NCBI GenBank assembly: GCA_032158295.1
Contig: CM063244.1
Location: forward strand, 3,290,510 to 3,354,509
DNA length: 64,000 nucleotides
Source: Pycnopodia helianthoides
Lineage: Eukaryota > Echinodermata > Asteroidea > Forcipulatida > Asteriidae
Direction of reading: 5' to 3'
In this document: positions 11,162-22,216 of the stretch, piece by piece
Layout of the letters: each line of letters begins with the position of its first letter
Position numbering within the stretch: position 1 is the stretch's first letter
Translations under genes and position numbers: made by a program
The notes under the pieces: model-generated
What the model was told of the DNA's origin: nothing
Databases searched by the model: none
What the model saw: only the letters and a program-made list of their open reading frames with translations

Positions 11162-12614
11162 ATTGCAGTAGGCCTGATACTTCATGGAGGCAACGGAGGC
11201 AATTGCCTCAATGGCCCTGGTCATTGCCTCAGTGGCCCTGGTCATTGCCTTAGTGGCCCTGGTCATTGCCTTAGTGGCCCTGGTCATTGCCTTAATGGCC
11301 CTAGTCAGTGCCTTAGTGCCCGTGGTCATTGCCTCAATGCCCCTGGTCATTGCCTCAGTGGCCCTGGTCATTGCGTTAGTGGCCCTGGTCATTGCGTTAG
11401 TGGCCCTGGTCATTGCCTTAGTGCCCCTGGTCATTGCCTGAATGCCCCTGGTCATTGCATTAGTGGCCCTGGTCATTGCCTTAATGGCCCTGGTCAGTGC
11501 CTCAATGCCCCTGGTCATTGCATTAGTGGCCCTGGTCATTGCGTTAGTGGCCCTGGTCATTGCGTTAGTGGCCCTGGTCATTGCGTTAGTGGCCCTGGTC
11601 ATTGCCTTAGTGCCCCTGGTCATTGCCTCAATGCCCCTGGTCATTGCATTAGTGGCCCTGGTCATTGCCTTAATGGCCCTGGTCAGTGCCTTAGTGCCCC
11701 TGGTCATTGCCTTAATGGCCCTGGTCAGTGCCTTAGTGCCCCTGGTCATTGCCTTAGTGGCCCTGGTCATTGCCTTAGTGTCCCTGGTCATTGCCTTAGT
11801 GGCCCTGGTCATTGACTTAGTGGCCCTGGCCATTGCCTCAGTGCCCCTGGTCATTGCCTTAGTGGCCCTGGTCATTGCCTTAGTGGCCCTGGTCAGTGCC
11901 TTAGTGGCCCTGGTCATTGCGTTAGTGGCCCTGGTCATTGCCTCATTGCCCCTGGTCAGTGCCTTAGTGCCCCTGGTCATTGCGTTAGTGGCCCTGGTCA
12001 TTGCCTTAGTGCCTCTGGTCATTGCCTCATTGCCCCTGGTCATTGCCTTAGTGCCCCTGGTCATTGCCTCAATGCCCCTGGTCATTGCCTCAGTGGCCCT
12101 GGTCATTGCCTTATTGCCCCTGGTCAGTGCCTTAGTGCCCCTGGTCATTGCGTTAGTGGCCCTGGTCATTGCCTTAGTGCCCCTGGTCATTGCCTCATTG
12201 CCCTGGTCATTGCCTTAGTGCCCCCGGTCATTGCCTCAATGCCCCTGGTCATTGCCTCAGAGGCCCTGGTCATTGCGTTAGTTGCCCTGGTCATTGCCTC
12301 ATGGCCCCTGGTCATTGCCTTAGTGGCCCTGGTCATTGCCTCAGCGGCCCTGGTCAGTGCCTTAGTGCCCCTGGTCATTGCCTCATGGCCCCTGGTCAGT
12401 GCCTTAGTGGCCCTGGTCATTGCCTCAATTCCCCTGGTCAGTGCCTTAGTGGCCCTGGTCAGTGCCTTAGTGGCCCTGGTTAGTGCCTTAGTGGCCCTGG
12501 TCAGTGCCTTAGTGGCCCTTGAAACATTCCAATATAAACTTTAAATTTCCTTTAGGAGAAAATGCCTCGGTGCCTCTGCCCTTTAAAAAAACGAAGCATC
12601 TGGCCTACTGCAGT
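11162..12614 (+). mobile_element. MITE copy (GGCCTGGAATT family) inflated by an internal minisatellite
   Basis: The left edge (TAGGCCTGATACTTCATGG then GGCAACGGAGGC) is matched inverted at the right edge (GCCTCGGTGCCTC ... GGCCTACTGCA near 12566-12612). The same termini flank short elements at 37315-37484 and 48429-48540. Those short copies contain one or two poor versions of the GGTCTTGGCC unit. The array at 11200-12525 therefore looks like expansion of an internal segment. Confidence 0.6.
11200..12525 (+). repeat. 21-bp minisatellite, about 60 copies
   Basis: The unit is close to GCCTTAGTGGCCCTGGTCAT plus T, 21 bp, repeated for about 1.3 kb with variants (CCTCAATG, GCGTTAGTG, GTGCCCCTG, GGTCAGTG). 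Because 21 is a multiple of three, several frames stay open on both strands and yield heptapeptide repeats such as LSGPGHC, ALVALVI and MTRATKA. It lies wholly in ITPR intron 2. Some variant blocks recur in the same order, suggesting higher-order duplication. Confidence 0.95.
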
Positions 12615-12699
12615 TGACATGAAATGAAACGATATTTCCTTCCATCAAGCTGTGTACAACTGTGCCAGCAGGAAGTCCAGGCTCTGTGACTCTTTTGTA

Positions 12700-12765
12700 A
12701 ACATGTGATGTCACAGGTCACATGTGATGTCGCAGGTCACATGTGATGTCACAGGTCACATGGTC
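12700..12765 (+). repeat. 19-bp tandem repeat, ~3.5 copies
   Basis: The unit is ACATGTGATGTCACAGGTC, repeated three times with a partial fourth. Nothing else is visible in this stretch. Confidence 0.85.
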
Positions 12766-12889
12766 CACACCTATCCATAATGACCTGCACAGTTGGATAC
12801 ATTTAGAATGTTGACTCGGCAGATGAGCAGTCGAATACCCTGTACCCTTTTGTCTAATCCCGCTCCTCTAGTTACCCTGTTTTTAAGTT

Positions 12890-12958
12890 ACCCTTTTTTT
12901 AAAGTCTTATTATCCGTTGTTCTACTTGTATGTATTTGTTTTTGACACTGGCCGAATA

Positions 12959-12990
<32 letters not shown>
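12890..12990 (+). repeat. Probable LINE 3' tail with (TAA)n
   Basis: A TTGTATGTATTTG...GGCCGAATAAATAATAATAA stretch ends in about ten TAA units. It resembles the tails of other LINE fragments in the window. No ORF piece is preserved. Confidence 0.4.
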
Positions 12991-13321
12991 ACTTGTTGGA
13001 GTTTATTGAAAGGTCATGTTTTATCAACCCCTTCAATTTTCACATTGTGTATGGAGCTTAATTGTATAAGATCAATGAGAAACATTTAATCAATAACATA
13101 TTTACATTGGACTTATTGATTTGCTATGCATGGTTGACAACATTTTACATACAGTGTGAACCATACAAATGTTTGAAATAATCAAATGAATTGTAATGTA
13201 ATACAGGTGTATTTCAATGAGGTATAGCCAAACCAGTTGATGTAGATCCTTTTGCAATGTCGTCACATCAGGTGTCACAGTCTGCCCTGTGGTCTGCCAT
13301 TATGGGAGTAAAATTACATAT

Positions 13322-13828
13322 AAGGCCGAGTAAAAAAACAAACATGTTTAGCGTCCCCGCCCGCCTCCTTTTTTGACCGCCGCCTCCTTTTTTAAAATAC
13401 TATTTAATTTAAGAAAAAAAGAAAAAAAAGGGAAATTTTGACTAAAATTATACAAATCAGTTGTTTTAATCATACATTGCATCAGTACACTAAAATAGCA
13501 CAAAATCTGTGAATAAATATACCTTGGCCAGCCATATTTAGCATGCGGCAATATTGGAAAATATAGAAAAAAAATTTTTAAATAGTAAAATAGTAGCGCC
13601 CCTGTCTCCTCCTCTTTTTGAAAAAGTCCGGACATGTTCAATGTCTTGTCCAACATGTTTCTTTTATGATTGTGTGTTTGAACAGTAGAAAAAAAAATGG
13701 ATATTTTGAAATTTAAAAAAGAGGCGGCCATCTTGAAATATAAAAAATAAAAAATAAAAAGCCCCTCCTCCTTCCTTTTTTTTTTAGAAACCCGGATGCT
13801 AACATGTTTCTTTTTTTACTCTGCCTAA
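13322..13828 (+). mobile_element. ~500-bp foldback element with TIR around AAACATGTTTAGC
   Basis: The left edge GGCCGAGTAAAAAAACAAAC plus ATGTTTAGCGTCC pairs with the right edge GGATGCTAACATGTTTC and TTTTTTTACTCTGCC. The interior is purine/pyrimidine-rich with several CCTCCTTTTTT blocks. A fragment with the same GCGGGGACGCTAAACATG end lies near 4187-4210. It is non-coding. Confidence 0.65.
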
Positions 13829-13973
13829 ACATATGATGCACGTCGCCTAAAATGGGCACTGCACAGTAACACATCTAACTCCCACTGGTAATCTGACTCC
13901 CGAATGCACAAGATTCATCGTGTAATTTGGTTAATACATGAATATATAGATTGTGAGGTACGTGTATGTAATT

Positions 13974-14286
13974 CAGGGTTCTGCCCACAGTGGTCGGTGC
14001 CGGAAAACCCCCCGGCACTTAGGATTCCCCCAACCACCACCGGCAGAATGTTCTGTTTCCGACCACCACATATTTTCCACATTTTTTAATTACCTTTGCA
14101 TTTTCCTTTTAAAGGATTTCAATGAAATTGGGTATTTACCAGTAAAATGGTATCCGAAGCCATTAATTTTGAGTACTTCTTTGATTTGAGTATATTTATG
14201 ATCTACCGTGTAACTCAACTATCATCTCGCAATGGTTTCCAGGGAAACATTTTTCCACCACTAAAGAAATCCTGGGCAGAACCCTG
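13974..14286 (-). mobile_element. MITE family G copy 1 (TIR CAGGGTTCTGCCCA)
   Basis: It starts CAGGGTTCTGCCCACAGTGG and ends TGGGCAGAACCCTG. The interior contains TGGTAAATACCCAAT (inverted) and GGAAACCATT. Copies at 21516, 34625 and 36830 lie in the opposite orientation. It ends about 310 bp before exon 3. Confidence 0.85.
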
Positions 14287-14594
14287 GAATTGACGTATTT
14301 TTGACCTTATGAGGGATTTACTTTGCATCACAATTACAGTTTTATCTTTTTTGAATGCCTGTATGTGTTTTTTTTTTTGTATCAATGGCCAAATAAAAAA
14401 AATAACATCAGCAAGGAAAATCTTGTTTTGCATCTCGTAAATTTGGATTCTCACATGCCCTGACAGGTCAAAAATACCAAGAATAGCATGCAGTAGCAAA
14501 TGTCCATCCATAGGTAGCATAATTTTTAAACAAAGTAACATCCGTAAATAAATCACTTCTGGAAGCTCTTTACATTTCGATTTTCAATCCACAG

Positions 14595-14692
14595 GTTGTA
14601 GTTGGTGATAAGGTCGTGCTAACCCAGTCAATGCCGGGCAACCCCTTCATGCCAGTAACTACGAACTTATTGATAATCCCGGCTGTAAAGAG
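14595..14692 (+). CDS. ITPR: ITPR exon 3 of window, with a 1-base frameshift
   Basis: The acceptor is CAATCCACAG and the donor GAGGTATGT. The first nine codons read VVVGDKVVL in the incoming frame. The second part matches the family only in another frame: [12 protein letters not shown] then NPGCKE, which correctly enters exon 4 in phase 0. The exon is 98 bp where 99 (33 codons) is expected. One base appears to be missing in CTAACCCA, where family members encode L-N-P. Apart from this the exon is fully conserved (about residues 176-208). It is either a sequencing or assembly error or a real loss-of-function allele; the intact later exons favour an error. Confidence 0.9.
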
Positions 14693-14947
14693 GTATGTTC
14701 ATCTGTATATTATCCGACAAAATACACAATGTACATCATGTCAACATTGTAAACACAGACACATGCCAGAAGTAGGCCCCCCCTATACCAGTTATAACCC
14801 TTCGCTCCAGAAAATGCCCACAGTGAATAAACATGGAGAGCAATTTATCTACAGACTTGTGTTATTAGTTTTTTGTATAATTTGAATAAGCCACCTGGGG
14901 TTTGTTTGGTATTTTGAGTGTACAAGAAGTCTCACTGAAATACATTA

Positions 14948-15194
14948 GTGCACAGCCGCAATCATGGGTACACTTTTTGTTACAAAGACACCAAATGAAC
15001 AACACATAAATATTGAGTAACTCTTTGCAGATCTTGTATTCGACAAACTCAAGTACTTTCTACTCTTCATTCTACAGTGCTGGTTAATTGAATTTACAAA
15101 CAACATTGAGATAACTGTTACATCACTGGTTTTCAAACTGTTGTTCATAACATGGACACGAAAAAAATGTGTACCCATGATTGTGGCTGTGCAC
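14948..15194 (+). mobile_element. MITE family H copy 1
   Basis: The termini are GTGCACAGCC.CAATCATGG and the inverse CCATGATTGTGGCTGTGCAC. The interior has TTTGTTACAAAGACACC and AGTAACTCTTTGCAGATC. Copies lie at 20891, 46665 and 59313. Confidence 0.85.
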
Positions 15195-15269
15195 ATTATC
15201 ACGATTGTACATGCCTTGTTTGGAATTAGATCCATACAAACATCGTTTGTACCTAAAATATATTCTTGT

Positions 15270-15720
15270 GTAACCTGAACAGGAAAAACCATAAGGGATA
15301 TTGACTGAGTAAATTTAAAATCAATTTTGTGTTGAATAAAGGAAAAATTTACTAGAGTGGTATTTGAACCTGTGACCTCGGATTAATGTGCCAGCGCTCT
15401 ACTTACTAAGCTATCTACATGTAGCCCTAATGTTGGTGGTCTACCTTTTTTGTCAGTATCTTTGTACGGGGTGCCAGTCAAAAGCCAATCAACCTGCTGT
15501 ATAAACGTGGGTGGATCCTGGCTATACAGCAGTTACTGGTTGAATGACTTTGGACTGGCACCCCTGAGCAGAGATATTGACAAAATAGGGAGATTGCCAA
15601 CATTAGGGCTGGATAGCTCAGTTGGTAGAGTGCCTGCACATTAATCCTGAGGTTGCAGGTTCAAATCCTGCTCCATGTTTTTCTGTGTTCAACCCAAAGT
15701 TGAAAAGATTAAAACCGGTA
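15270..15720 (+). repeat. Compound inverted repeat carrying tRNA-like sequence
   Basis: A tRNA-like stretch at 15606-15676 has an A-box TAGCTCAGTTGG and B-box GGTTCAAATCC. A second, inverted tRNA-like stretch lies at 15355-15425. Between them are GGGGTGCCAGTCAAAAGCC and its inverse. The acceptor stems do not pair properly, so this is SINE-type or foldback sequence and not a functional tRNA. A related piece is at 47105-47300. Confidence 0.6.
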
Positions 15721-16270
15721 CAAGTACTGTAAATTTGCATAAAGATAATAAGGTCCTTTTCAAACCAATGGCTTCAGCTGCAGCTCAAGCTGAGACTTTG
15801 CCTGTTTGAATCCCCATGTCATCTCATGTCATGTCGGTTTTAAGGCCGTTGTCCAGTCTGTTCTGGGTTGGCCTGCTTTCTCCCTATGGCTCTCCTCCAC
15901 TTGGCCCTGTCCATCGCATCCCTTGCATTTGACTCCAAGCAGTTGAATGTCATTTTCACACAGAGCTCTGCCACGTCTTGCGGGGTCAGCCAAAGCCAAA
16001 GCCAAAGCCGAAACTGTGTTTTCAAAAGAGACGGATTTCTCTTTGAAGTTTTTAAGTGGAAGCAATTGAAAAGATGCACCAATCTTCCATTATCCAATAG
16101 AAGTTATAAAGGAAGACAGATTGCTTCCATTATCCATCACTCTAATAGATTTTCTCTTACTGTGTGGAGTGTGTGCATTTAAGTGTTTTTGCTTGTCTAT
16201 ATTTAATGGAATAAACATAAAGGGACTACAATGTTTGATACCGCAGTGTTGATGATCTTGTGTAGGGCCT

Positions 16271-16462
16271 GGGCCCAATTTCATAGAGCTGCTTAAGCAG
16301 AGAATATTGCTTAAAATTTTCCGCTAAGCAGAAATCAGCAGGATACCAGTCACAAATTGTACATGTGACATGGCAGTTTGGCTGGTAACCTTATTCTGGT
16401 AAGCATAATTTTCTTGTGCTTACTACTTTTTGTGCTTAAGCAGCTCTATGAAGTTGGGCCCT
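16271..16462 (+). mobile_element. MITE family K (CCCAATTTCATAGAGCTGC)
   Basis: It begins GGGCCCAATTTCATAGAGCT and ends AGCTCTATGAAGTTGGGCCC. Similar copies are at 36177-36370, 9474-9727, 58415-58646 and 63538-63785. Terminal symmetry and small size indicate a non-autonomous element. Confidence 0.75.
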
Positions 16463-17799
16463 GGACACTTCCTTGTAGGCAGATACAGTTTATGTATAAT
16501 GTAGTTTGGAGTTTTTACACGTTGTGAAACTTGATGAATAAGGTTTGACTTTGACCCAACTGTAAAGTTCCTTCTGACTGATAAACTGAAAAACACCAAA
16601 AAGCGTTTCCTAGAGGTGGATGTGGAACTGCCACAAACAGCCATCTTCACTAGTACATCTCAATTACTTTGTGTGTGTGTCAATTTAAAACTAATTAATT
16701 TGTTTTTCCCTATGTGAACGTGTATTCTGAAACTGTTCAAAGTTCATGTGTGTGACCTTTTGTTTCTTTTTCATTGTTACCATCTTCTGTTTACAAGAAA
16801 AGTCTCAAAAATCCTTTGCACTGTACTTGAAGATCAATCAATACACTAGATGGAAGTAACATTTAAATAACCTGCAATATTTAAACAGTTAAAGAAAAAG
16901 CAAAGAACAAAAATAAACAGCTAAGTTTTTTAGTTTTATATTATTAAAAAAAAATGTTATGTCTGTCATTTTGTGCTTATTTATTTGTTGAAATGTATGA
17001 TGTCAAAACAATAATTTAATTAACTTAATTTGTTTTCTTTTCTTTTTCTTGTTATTTTCAATTGTTATTTCAATGTAATTTTTGAGCGAAATGTTTATCA
17101 TTGTCGTCAGATAGTTTTAGTCCTTCGACTTTTAGTTTGGTGAAAACAGCTGAAATGAAATGCCATGAAATGTTCGGCTCTGATTACAGACCGATATTCT
17201 TACCTACTTTTCATAAAAAACCCTTTGTAGTGGCTTTAACTGTAAAGCCTTGGGTCTCCCTGATATGGAATCACTAACTCTGATGATATCATTATGATGC
17301 TAGAGGTGTTACATTAGTTGTTAATCTCTACAGCAGCAGTACAAATGACAACACCAGCGCAATCCAACCATTGTAAGATCTGCACTGCACAGATATATCT
17401 TGATGACTTTTTTTTTTGGCCGGGGAAAATATTATCTACAAATAGTCCTTGGGCATTTTGCATCACGAATTGAATTCACTGAGCTTTCGGGAGACCTTGG
17501 AAATAGAAATAATCAGGAGTTGATTTAATTCTGGCCTGGGATTTTTCGGTGTTTTATTTGTATGAGTGAATGAACATAAAAATATGATAGCACTTAGGTA
17601 TACTCTGAGCTTTGCCAACTGATCACTGTAGAGGAGTTGAGAACAATTTTTTTTAAAAAGCTAAACGTTGCCTTGTTACCAGCCTTTTTTTTTTTTTGCT
17701 ATGAGGCCAGTATTTTCCGAGTTTTGAGCTTATCCTAGTCAGTGCAAGCCTAAGTTTTTTACATTGTTAACCACAGCTGGTCTGGTATTTATTGTCTCT

Positions 17800-17905
17800 A
17801 GTGTATTTTTGTATTATAATCTTTTTTTTTATTGTAAAGTGCATCGAGGGATCTGTTATCCATAATGCGCCATATAAATGCTGTTGTATTACTATTATTA
17901 ATAAA
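17800..17905 (+). repeat. Probable LINE 3' tail
   Basis: TGTAAAGTGCATCGAGGG...CATATAAATGCTG followed by TATTACTATTATTAATAA resembles the 3' ends of LINE copies in the window. No coding part is kept. Confidence 0.4.
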
Positions 17906-17920
17906 CCTGCAGAAAAATGT

Positions 17921-18212
17921 TCTGATTTTATTGAGAATCTTTCAAAAGTCCACACTTTATTATTCTCTCCCTAAAATTGCATTATTTATTCTACGTACTT
18001 ATTGGTGTAGCTCTTAATTGAAATGTTGAATGGGGTATTATTTTTTTCCAGGTGAACTCAGTTAACTCTGATTTTATTGAGAATCTTTCAAAAGTCCACA
18101 CTTTATTATTCTCTCCCTAAAATTGCATTATTTATTCCACGTACTTATTGGTGTAGCTCTTAATTGAAATGTTGAATGGGGTATTATTTTTTTCCAGGTG
18201 AACTCAGTTAAT
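17921..18212 (+). repeat. 146-bp tandem duplication spanning the exon 4 acceptor
   Basis: Copy 1 (17921-18066) and copy 2 (18067-18212) match at all but about two positions. Each contains the intron end, the TTTTTTTCCAG acceptor and the first ~14 bases of exon 4 (GTGAACTCAGTTAA). The real exon follows copy 2. The decoy acceptor ends at 18051; splicing there would read V-N-S-V-N-S-D-F and reach a TAA stop in the duplicated intron. Confidence 0.95.
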
Positions 18213-18281
18213 TGCAATACTTGTTGGAAAGTCTCGCTGTTTATGGAACACAAGGAGAACCTTGATGAGGTTTTGAAAGGG
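18198..18281 (+). CDS. ITPR: ITPR exon 4 of window: end of suppressor domain, 28 codons
   Basis: The acceptor is TTTTTTTCCAG and the donor GGGGTAAG, phase 0 on both sides. The translation [18 protein letters not shown] ... DEVLKG matches about residues 209-236 at the boundary between the suppressor domain and the IP3-binding core. Most family members read NCNTSWK where this has NCNTCWK. The first 14 bases are also present once more upstream as part of a 146-bp duplication. Confidence 0.95.
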
Positions 18282-18530
18282 GTAAGATTCCTAAAAATTA
18301 CTAGTTAGATTTCTCATTCATATTATTCATTCTTCCAAGGCAAGTCCAGATTTAGAATTCAGAAAATGGACACACAAATTGTGAAATGTGAATGCATGTG
18401 TAGTATTTGCACTGTAATTGTGATGTACGACCTGCATGGACCTTCTAACTCACAGAAGTCAATAATCCTGATTATGCATTGTATTTTAAAGTAGATATGG
18501 GTTTGTATGATTGCTGGAACTCTCTATCCA

Positions 18531-18640
18531 ATAATAATAATAATATTGTATTCTTCATATAGCGTTATTCTCAAAACACAAAGTATACAGTAAACCCGTA
18601 AAGAAAATATTAGTTAATTAGTTCTATACCATAGAGTAAA
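18531..18640 (-). repeat. Probable LINE 3' tail on the minus strand
   Basis: (TAA)n followed by TATTGTATTCTTCATATAGC parallels the tail of the LINE fragment at 56941-57310. The rest of the element is not recognisable. Confidence 0.4.
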
Positions 18641-18860
18641 AGCACATAATGAAAAAGTGAAAACCCAAATTCTCAAAAGACCTCGTTATACATTTAAAAT
18701 CACAAAAACACTACGCCACAAGTTAACAAATTAAGAATCAGGAGTAGTATCTTCACAGCATCAACTCTTCTCGCTTCTAATTTTGTTTCTGTCTTTTTGA
18801 AAGAATCTTTTGTATTGCATTGTAGCCATTAGAAAATGCAATAATATAATCATTGAAGCA

Positions 18861-19255
18861 TTAAAGGCAGGGTATACCTTTGGTAATTACTCAAAAAATT
18901 AATGGTTGTATAAACTTAATTGGTAAAGAAGCACTGCAGCTGTTGGTAATGTATTTAACATGTGGAGAAACGATTCCCTTCGAAGGAATGTGGTTTAATT
19001 AAGAGAGAGGGATTCAAAAACATTTCAATCTGAGAAACGGTTTTTGCATGAAACGTATCTCAGATTGTGTGTTCTAATTATGTATGGATTATTCTTCCTG
19101 CGTGGACAGATTTTCTGCGATATCTCAAAAAACGCTACCACCTTTTAAAATGAAATTTTCACAGGTTAGTTTTTTTTTAAATATAAATATCTACATTTAT
19201 GTAGGATTAAAACAATCGTATGGTCCCAAAAACCAAAGGTATACTTTGCCTTTAA
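18861..19255 (+). mobile_element. TTAA MITE, family C copy 2
   Basis: The termini are AAAGGCAGGGTATACCTTTG and the inverse CAAAGGTATACTTTGCCTTT, with TTAA on both sides. It is the better-preserved partner of the copy at 1065-1415. Confidence 0.82.
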
Positions 19256-19598
19256 GTAACAAAAGAACAGTGTATATATACAGTATTTTGTAAACACCTA
19301 AATTTGCGCCTATCGTGCACAAACATATGCACTAAAGATTTGACTCCCACAATGACGCGCATTGTTCGGAGGTGCGTTCCCCCATTGTGCAAGGGGGCTA
19401 TAGAAATCAATGGACCCCCTTTGCATAATGCGCACGTTTTTACGCACACAAAAAACCTATCGTCCATTGATCTGCCTCCTTTTGGCCTCAGGGATGGCGC
19501 TTCTTGAGAGTGTGACTTCATGCACTGTATGCGAGGGGTCTATATGTAGGTTTATTCAGTGGCCTTTTCTAAGATAGAACTGTTTTATTTTTTTTCAG

Positions 19599-19745
19599 GG
19601 TGATGTTGTCAGACTCTTCCACGCTGAGCAGGAGAAGTTTCTGACCTGTGATGAATACAAGAAAAAAAGCTATGTCTTCCTAAGGACAACAGGACGTGTT
19701 TCTGCAACGGCTGCTACAAGCTCCAAAGCACTGTGGGAAAGCGAG
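19599..19745 (+). CDS. ITPR: ITPR exon 5 of window: start of IP3-binding core, 49 codons
   Basis: The acceptor TTTATTTTTTTTCAG and donor GAGGTCAGG give phase 0 ends. The exon encodes [20 protein letters not shown] through VFLRTTGR to SSKALWESE (about residues 237-285). It supplies the beta-trefoil 2 half of the IP3 pocket: the residues equivalent to R241, K249 and the loop R265-T-T-G-R269, which contacts the 4- and 5-phosphates, are all present. Length equals the vertebrate exon product. The following intron is the longest here (17.4 kb). Confidence 0.98.
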
Positions 19746-20399
19746 GTCAGGATTTACTTTCACTTCCCTATTTTATATTATATAACACCCAAGCAGATCC
19801 TTGCCATTTGATTGGAAGACTGTCCGTCACGTGATAGCAAATAAACGTACCATTGCACGCTATGTCATTCACCGTGCATTTTTCATTCCATTCACCGTGC
19901 ATTTTTTGTTCCATCCGATTTGTTCTATTGCACGGTGCGTACCAATGCAGCAGTACAGCAGTTACAGTAATACTGCAAGGCACATACTATATTACGGCGC
20001 ACGCGTGTCTCAAAATAGCAGTACAGAACGCACTCAGTCACTGTTGAATCATAACAAGCCGAATCAAAAGAAATGGGTGTAATGCCACAATTAAATATTG
20101 TACGCTTTGTTTGTTTTGAAAGTTGTATCCTCCAATCAAAATGACAAAGATCTACTTGGATGATATATTAAACAAATAATGAATGTTTTTCATTTGTGCA
20201 CTAGTGAGAATATTTTCATTCGTTGAAAGATGGAATGTTCCATTCAACTCGGCTTGTATACTATTTACATCGTAAACCACAGATCAGTTTGATACAAAAT
20301 CTTCATGTAGTTCATGTTGGAGATCTTCTACTCTTAACTTATGGCTCTTCATGAACCCAGGACCTACACAATGTAGATGCTCTTAGGCTGATTCCAATT

Positions 20400-20588
20400 G
20401 ATCCATTTCACAATAACGTATCAATGCGCTTTACATTAGTGCCCTGGTCATTGGGCCAGTAGCATTCCTGTAATCTTCCTCAGCTCCCTGGGGAGTATAC
20501 AGCCCAGTGCTGCCGTGGCACTCCGAAGGCTTTTCCATACACAATATCAACCTCTACCCTCGCAGGTACCCATTTATACCCCTAGCAG
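20400..20588 (-). mobile_element. SINE fragment (3' body of the tRNA-derived family)
   Basis: The sequence TACATTAGTGCCCTGGTCAT..TGGGCC, CTCCCTGGGGAGTATACAGC and CAGGTACCCATTTATACCCC matches the bodies at 52239-52516 and, in the other orientation, 60978-61325. The tRNA-like head is missing. Confidence 0.7.
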
Positions 20589-20885
20589 CAACCAGAGAGT
20601 AAGGAAGCCTGTTCTCTCTGGTAGTCAAATCATCTCTGTCTATCAATACTCAAGGAACAAAGTCACGTTTGTACAAACAAGTTGTCTCACACAACCCTAT
20701 GCTGCAACTCTTGCCTCCCTCCGTGCCATTAGCATGGATTTGAGGCAGATGCCGTTCTTATATATACTGCAGCCACCGTTTGCAACTCATTCCCATTTGA
20801 TGTGTGGTGTTCTCCATCTTTGCCAAGTTTCAAGAAGAACTTTAACACCATTCTTGTTCAAGGATTCTTTTGAACTGTATTTATG
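20589..20885 (+). mobile_element. Possible LINE C-terminal relic
   Basis: A broken frame encodes TAATVCNSFPFDVW then SLPSFKKNFNTILVQGFF, similar in layout to LINE polyprotein tails. It adjoins a SINE fragment upstream and a family H MITE downstream. Confidence 0.4.
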
Positions 20886-20890
20886 AACTT

Positions 20891-21136
20891 GTGCACAGCA
20901 ACAATCATGGGTAGAAATTTTTTCGTGTCCATGTTATGAACAACACTTTGAAAACCAATGATATAACAGTTATTTCAATGTTTTTTGCAAATTAATTAAC
21001 CAGCGCTGTGTGAATGAAGAGTAAAAAGCACTTGAGTTTGACGGATACAAGATCTGCAAAGAGTTACTCGATATTTATGTGTTGTTCATTTGGTGTCTTT
21101 GTAACAAAAAGTGTACCCATGATTGTGGCTGTGCAC
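20891..21136 (-). mobile_element. MITE family H copy 2
   Basis: It has the same termini as 14948-15194 (GTGCACAGC, inverse GCTGTGCAC), with the interior in reverse order. Confidence 0.82.
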
Positions 21137-21515
21137 ACTTACATTGTTATCTTCCTGTGCATTTGCTAGTTGTCAATGTGGTTGTTATCCGCAGAGCACC
21201 CTCATTAAGTCAGCACTATACAAATTTACGATTTTATTTATGTCTGCTATTTTTATCGTTACTTTTTGTTTAGAATAAATACCGATAAGCTCCTCGGTAT
21301 GAATCTGATTGATTAATTAAATAAAGAGCTTTGTTTACATGTCATGCATGTAATTCCTTCGTGGCGGCACAATTAACATTATTAGCCTTGGCTGATTTGT
21401 CATATATTTATATAAATTCCGTACCGTCATTTAGCGAGGTCAGATAAATACAAATGGTTTACTGATGAAACACTCCACCCATCGCAAGGAAGGATGAGAG
21501 AGGAAAATCAGTGTG

Positions 21516-21840
21516 CAGGGTTCTGCCCCAGGATTTCTTTAGTGGTGGAAAAATGTTTCCCTGGAAACCATTGTGAGATGGATCAGTTACACGGTAGATC
21601 AAATAAATAGACTCAAATCAAAGAAGTACTCAAAATTAGTGGCTTCGGATACCATTTTTACTGGTAAATACCCAATTTTACGTTTCGTTGATGAAAACCT
21701 TTGAAAGGAAATTGCAAGTGTAATTCAAAAGTTTGGAAAATGTGTGGCGGTCGGAAACAGAAAATTCTGCCAGTGATGATTAGGGGAATCCTGAGTGCCG
21801 GGCGGGTTTTCTGGCACCAACCACTGTGGGCAGAACCCTG
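21516..21840 (+). mobile_element. MITE family G copy 2
   Basis: It begins CAGGGTTCTGCCCCAGG and ends GTGGGCAGAACCCTG, with TTTCTTTAGTGGTGGAAAAA, TACTGGTAAATACCCAAT and GGAAACAGAAAATTCTGCCA inside. Confidence 0.85.
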
Positions 21841-22216
21841 GGATGGATTGGTTCTTCCCCTGGTTTCTGACAATTACCAAAATCTGTATTCAATGTTGAA
21901 CCGTTAAGCTGCAAGAAATGAATCGATTCCGTGCTAATTCAAGGGATTTACAGTGGGTTGATATTTAGATATACTACTAGCCGGTCTGAGCCAGGAAGAG
22001 AGCTAGATAAAATGCACATGGGCTCAAAACCCCGGGGAAGACACTGGAGTAGGCGATAACAAACACACAAAGGATTGGTTTAAAGGGAAAGTGCAGTGTT
22101 AGGCTTTAGAATATCAATTTCTCACTCAAATATGATTAAAAATAGGAACGAAAAAAGATTAGGTAGTTTCTCTTTGCTTTTGTATTTCAAATGATAAAGA
22201 TACATTGTACACTGTT

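Noticed and set aside
11078..12544. Long ORFs on both strands (up to 357 codons) with heptapeptide repeats
   Set aside because: They are by-products of a 21-bp minisatellite whose period is a multiple of three; several frames are open at once and the region lies between ITPR exons 2 and 3.
14616..14885. ORF overlapping exon 3 and running into the intron
   Set aside because: It follows the wrong frame created by the missing base and then reads intron sequence.
20430..20460. Origin of the 21-bp minisatellite from the SINE body (shared TTAGTGCCCTGGTCATTG)
   Set aside because: The match is suggestive, but the inverted ends around the array match the GGCCTGGAATT MITE better, so that origin is preferred.
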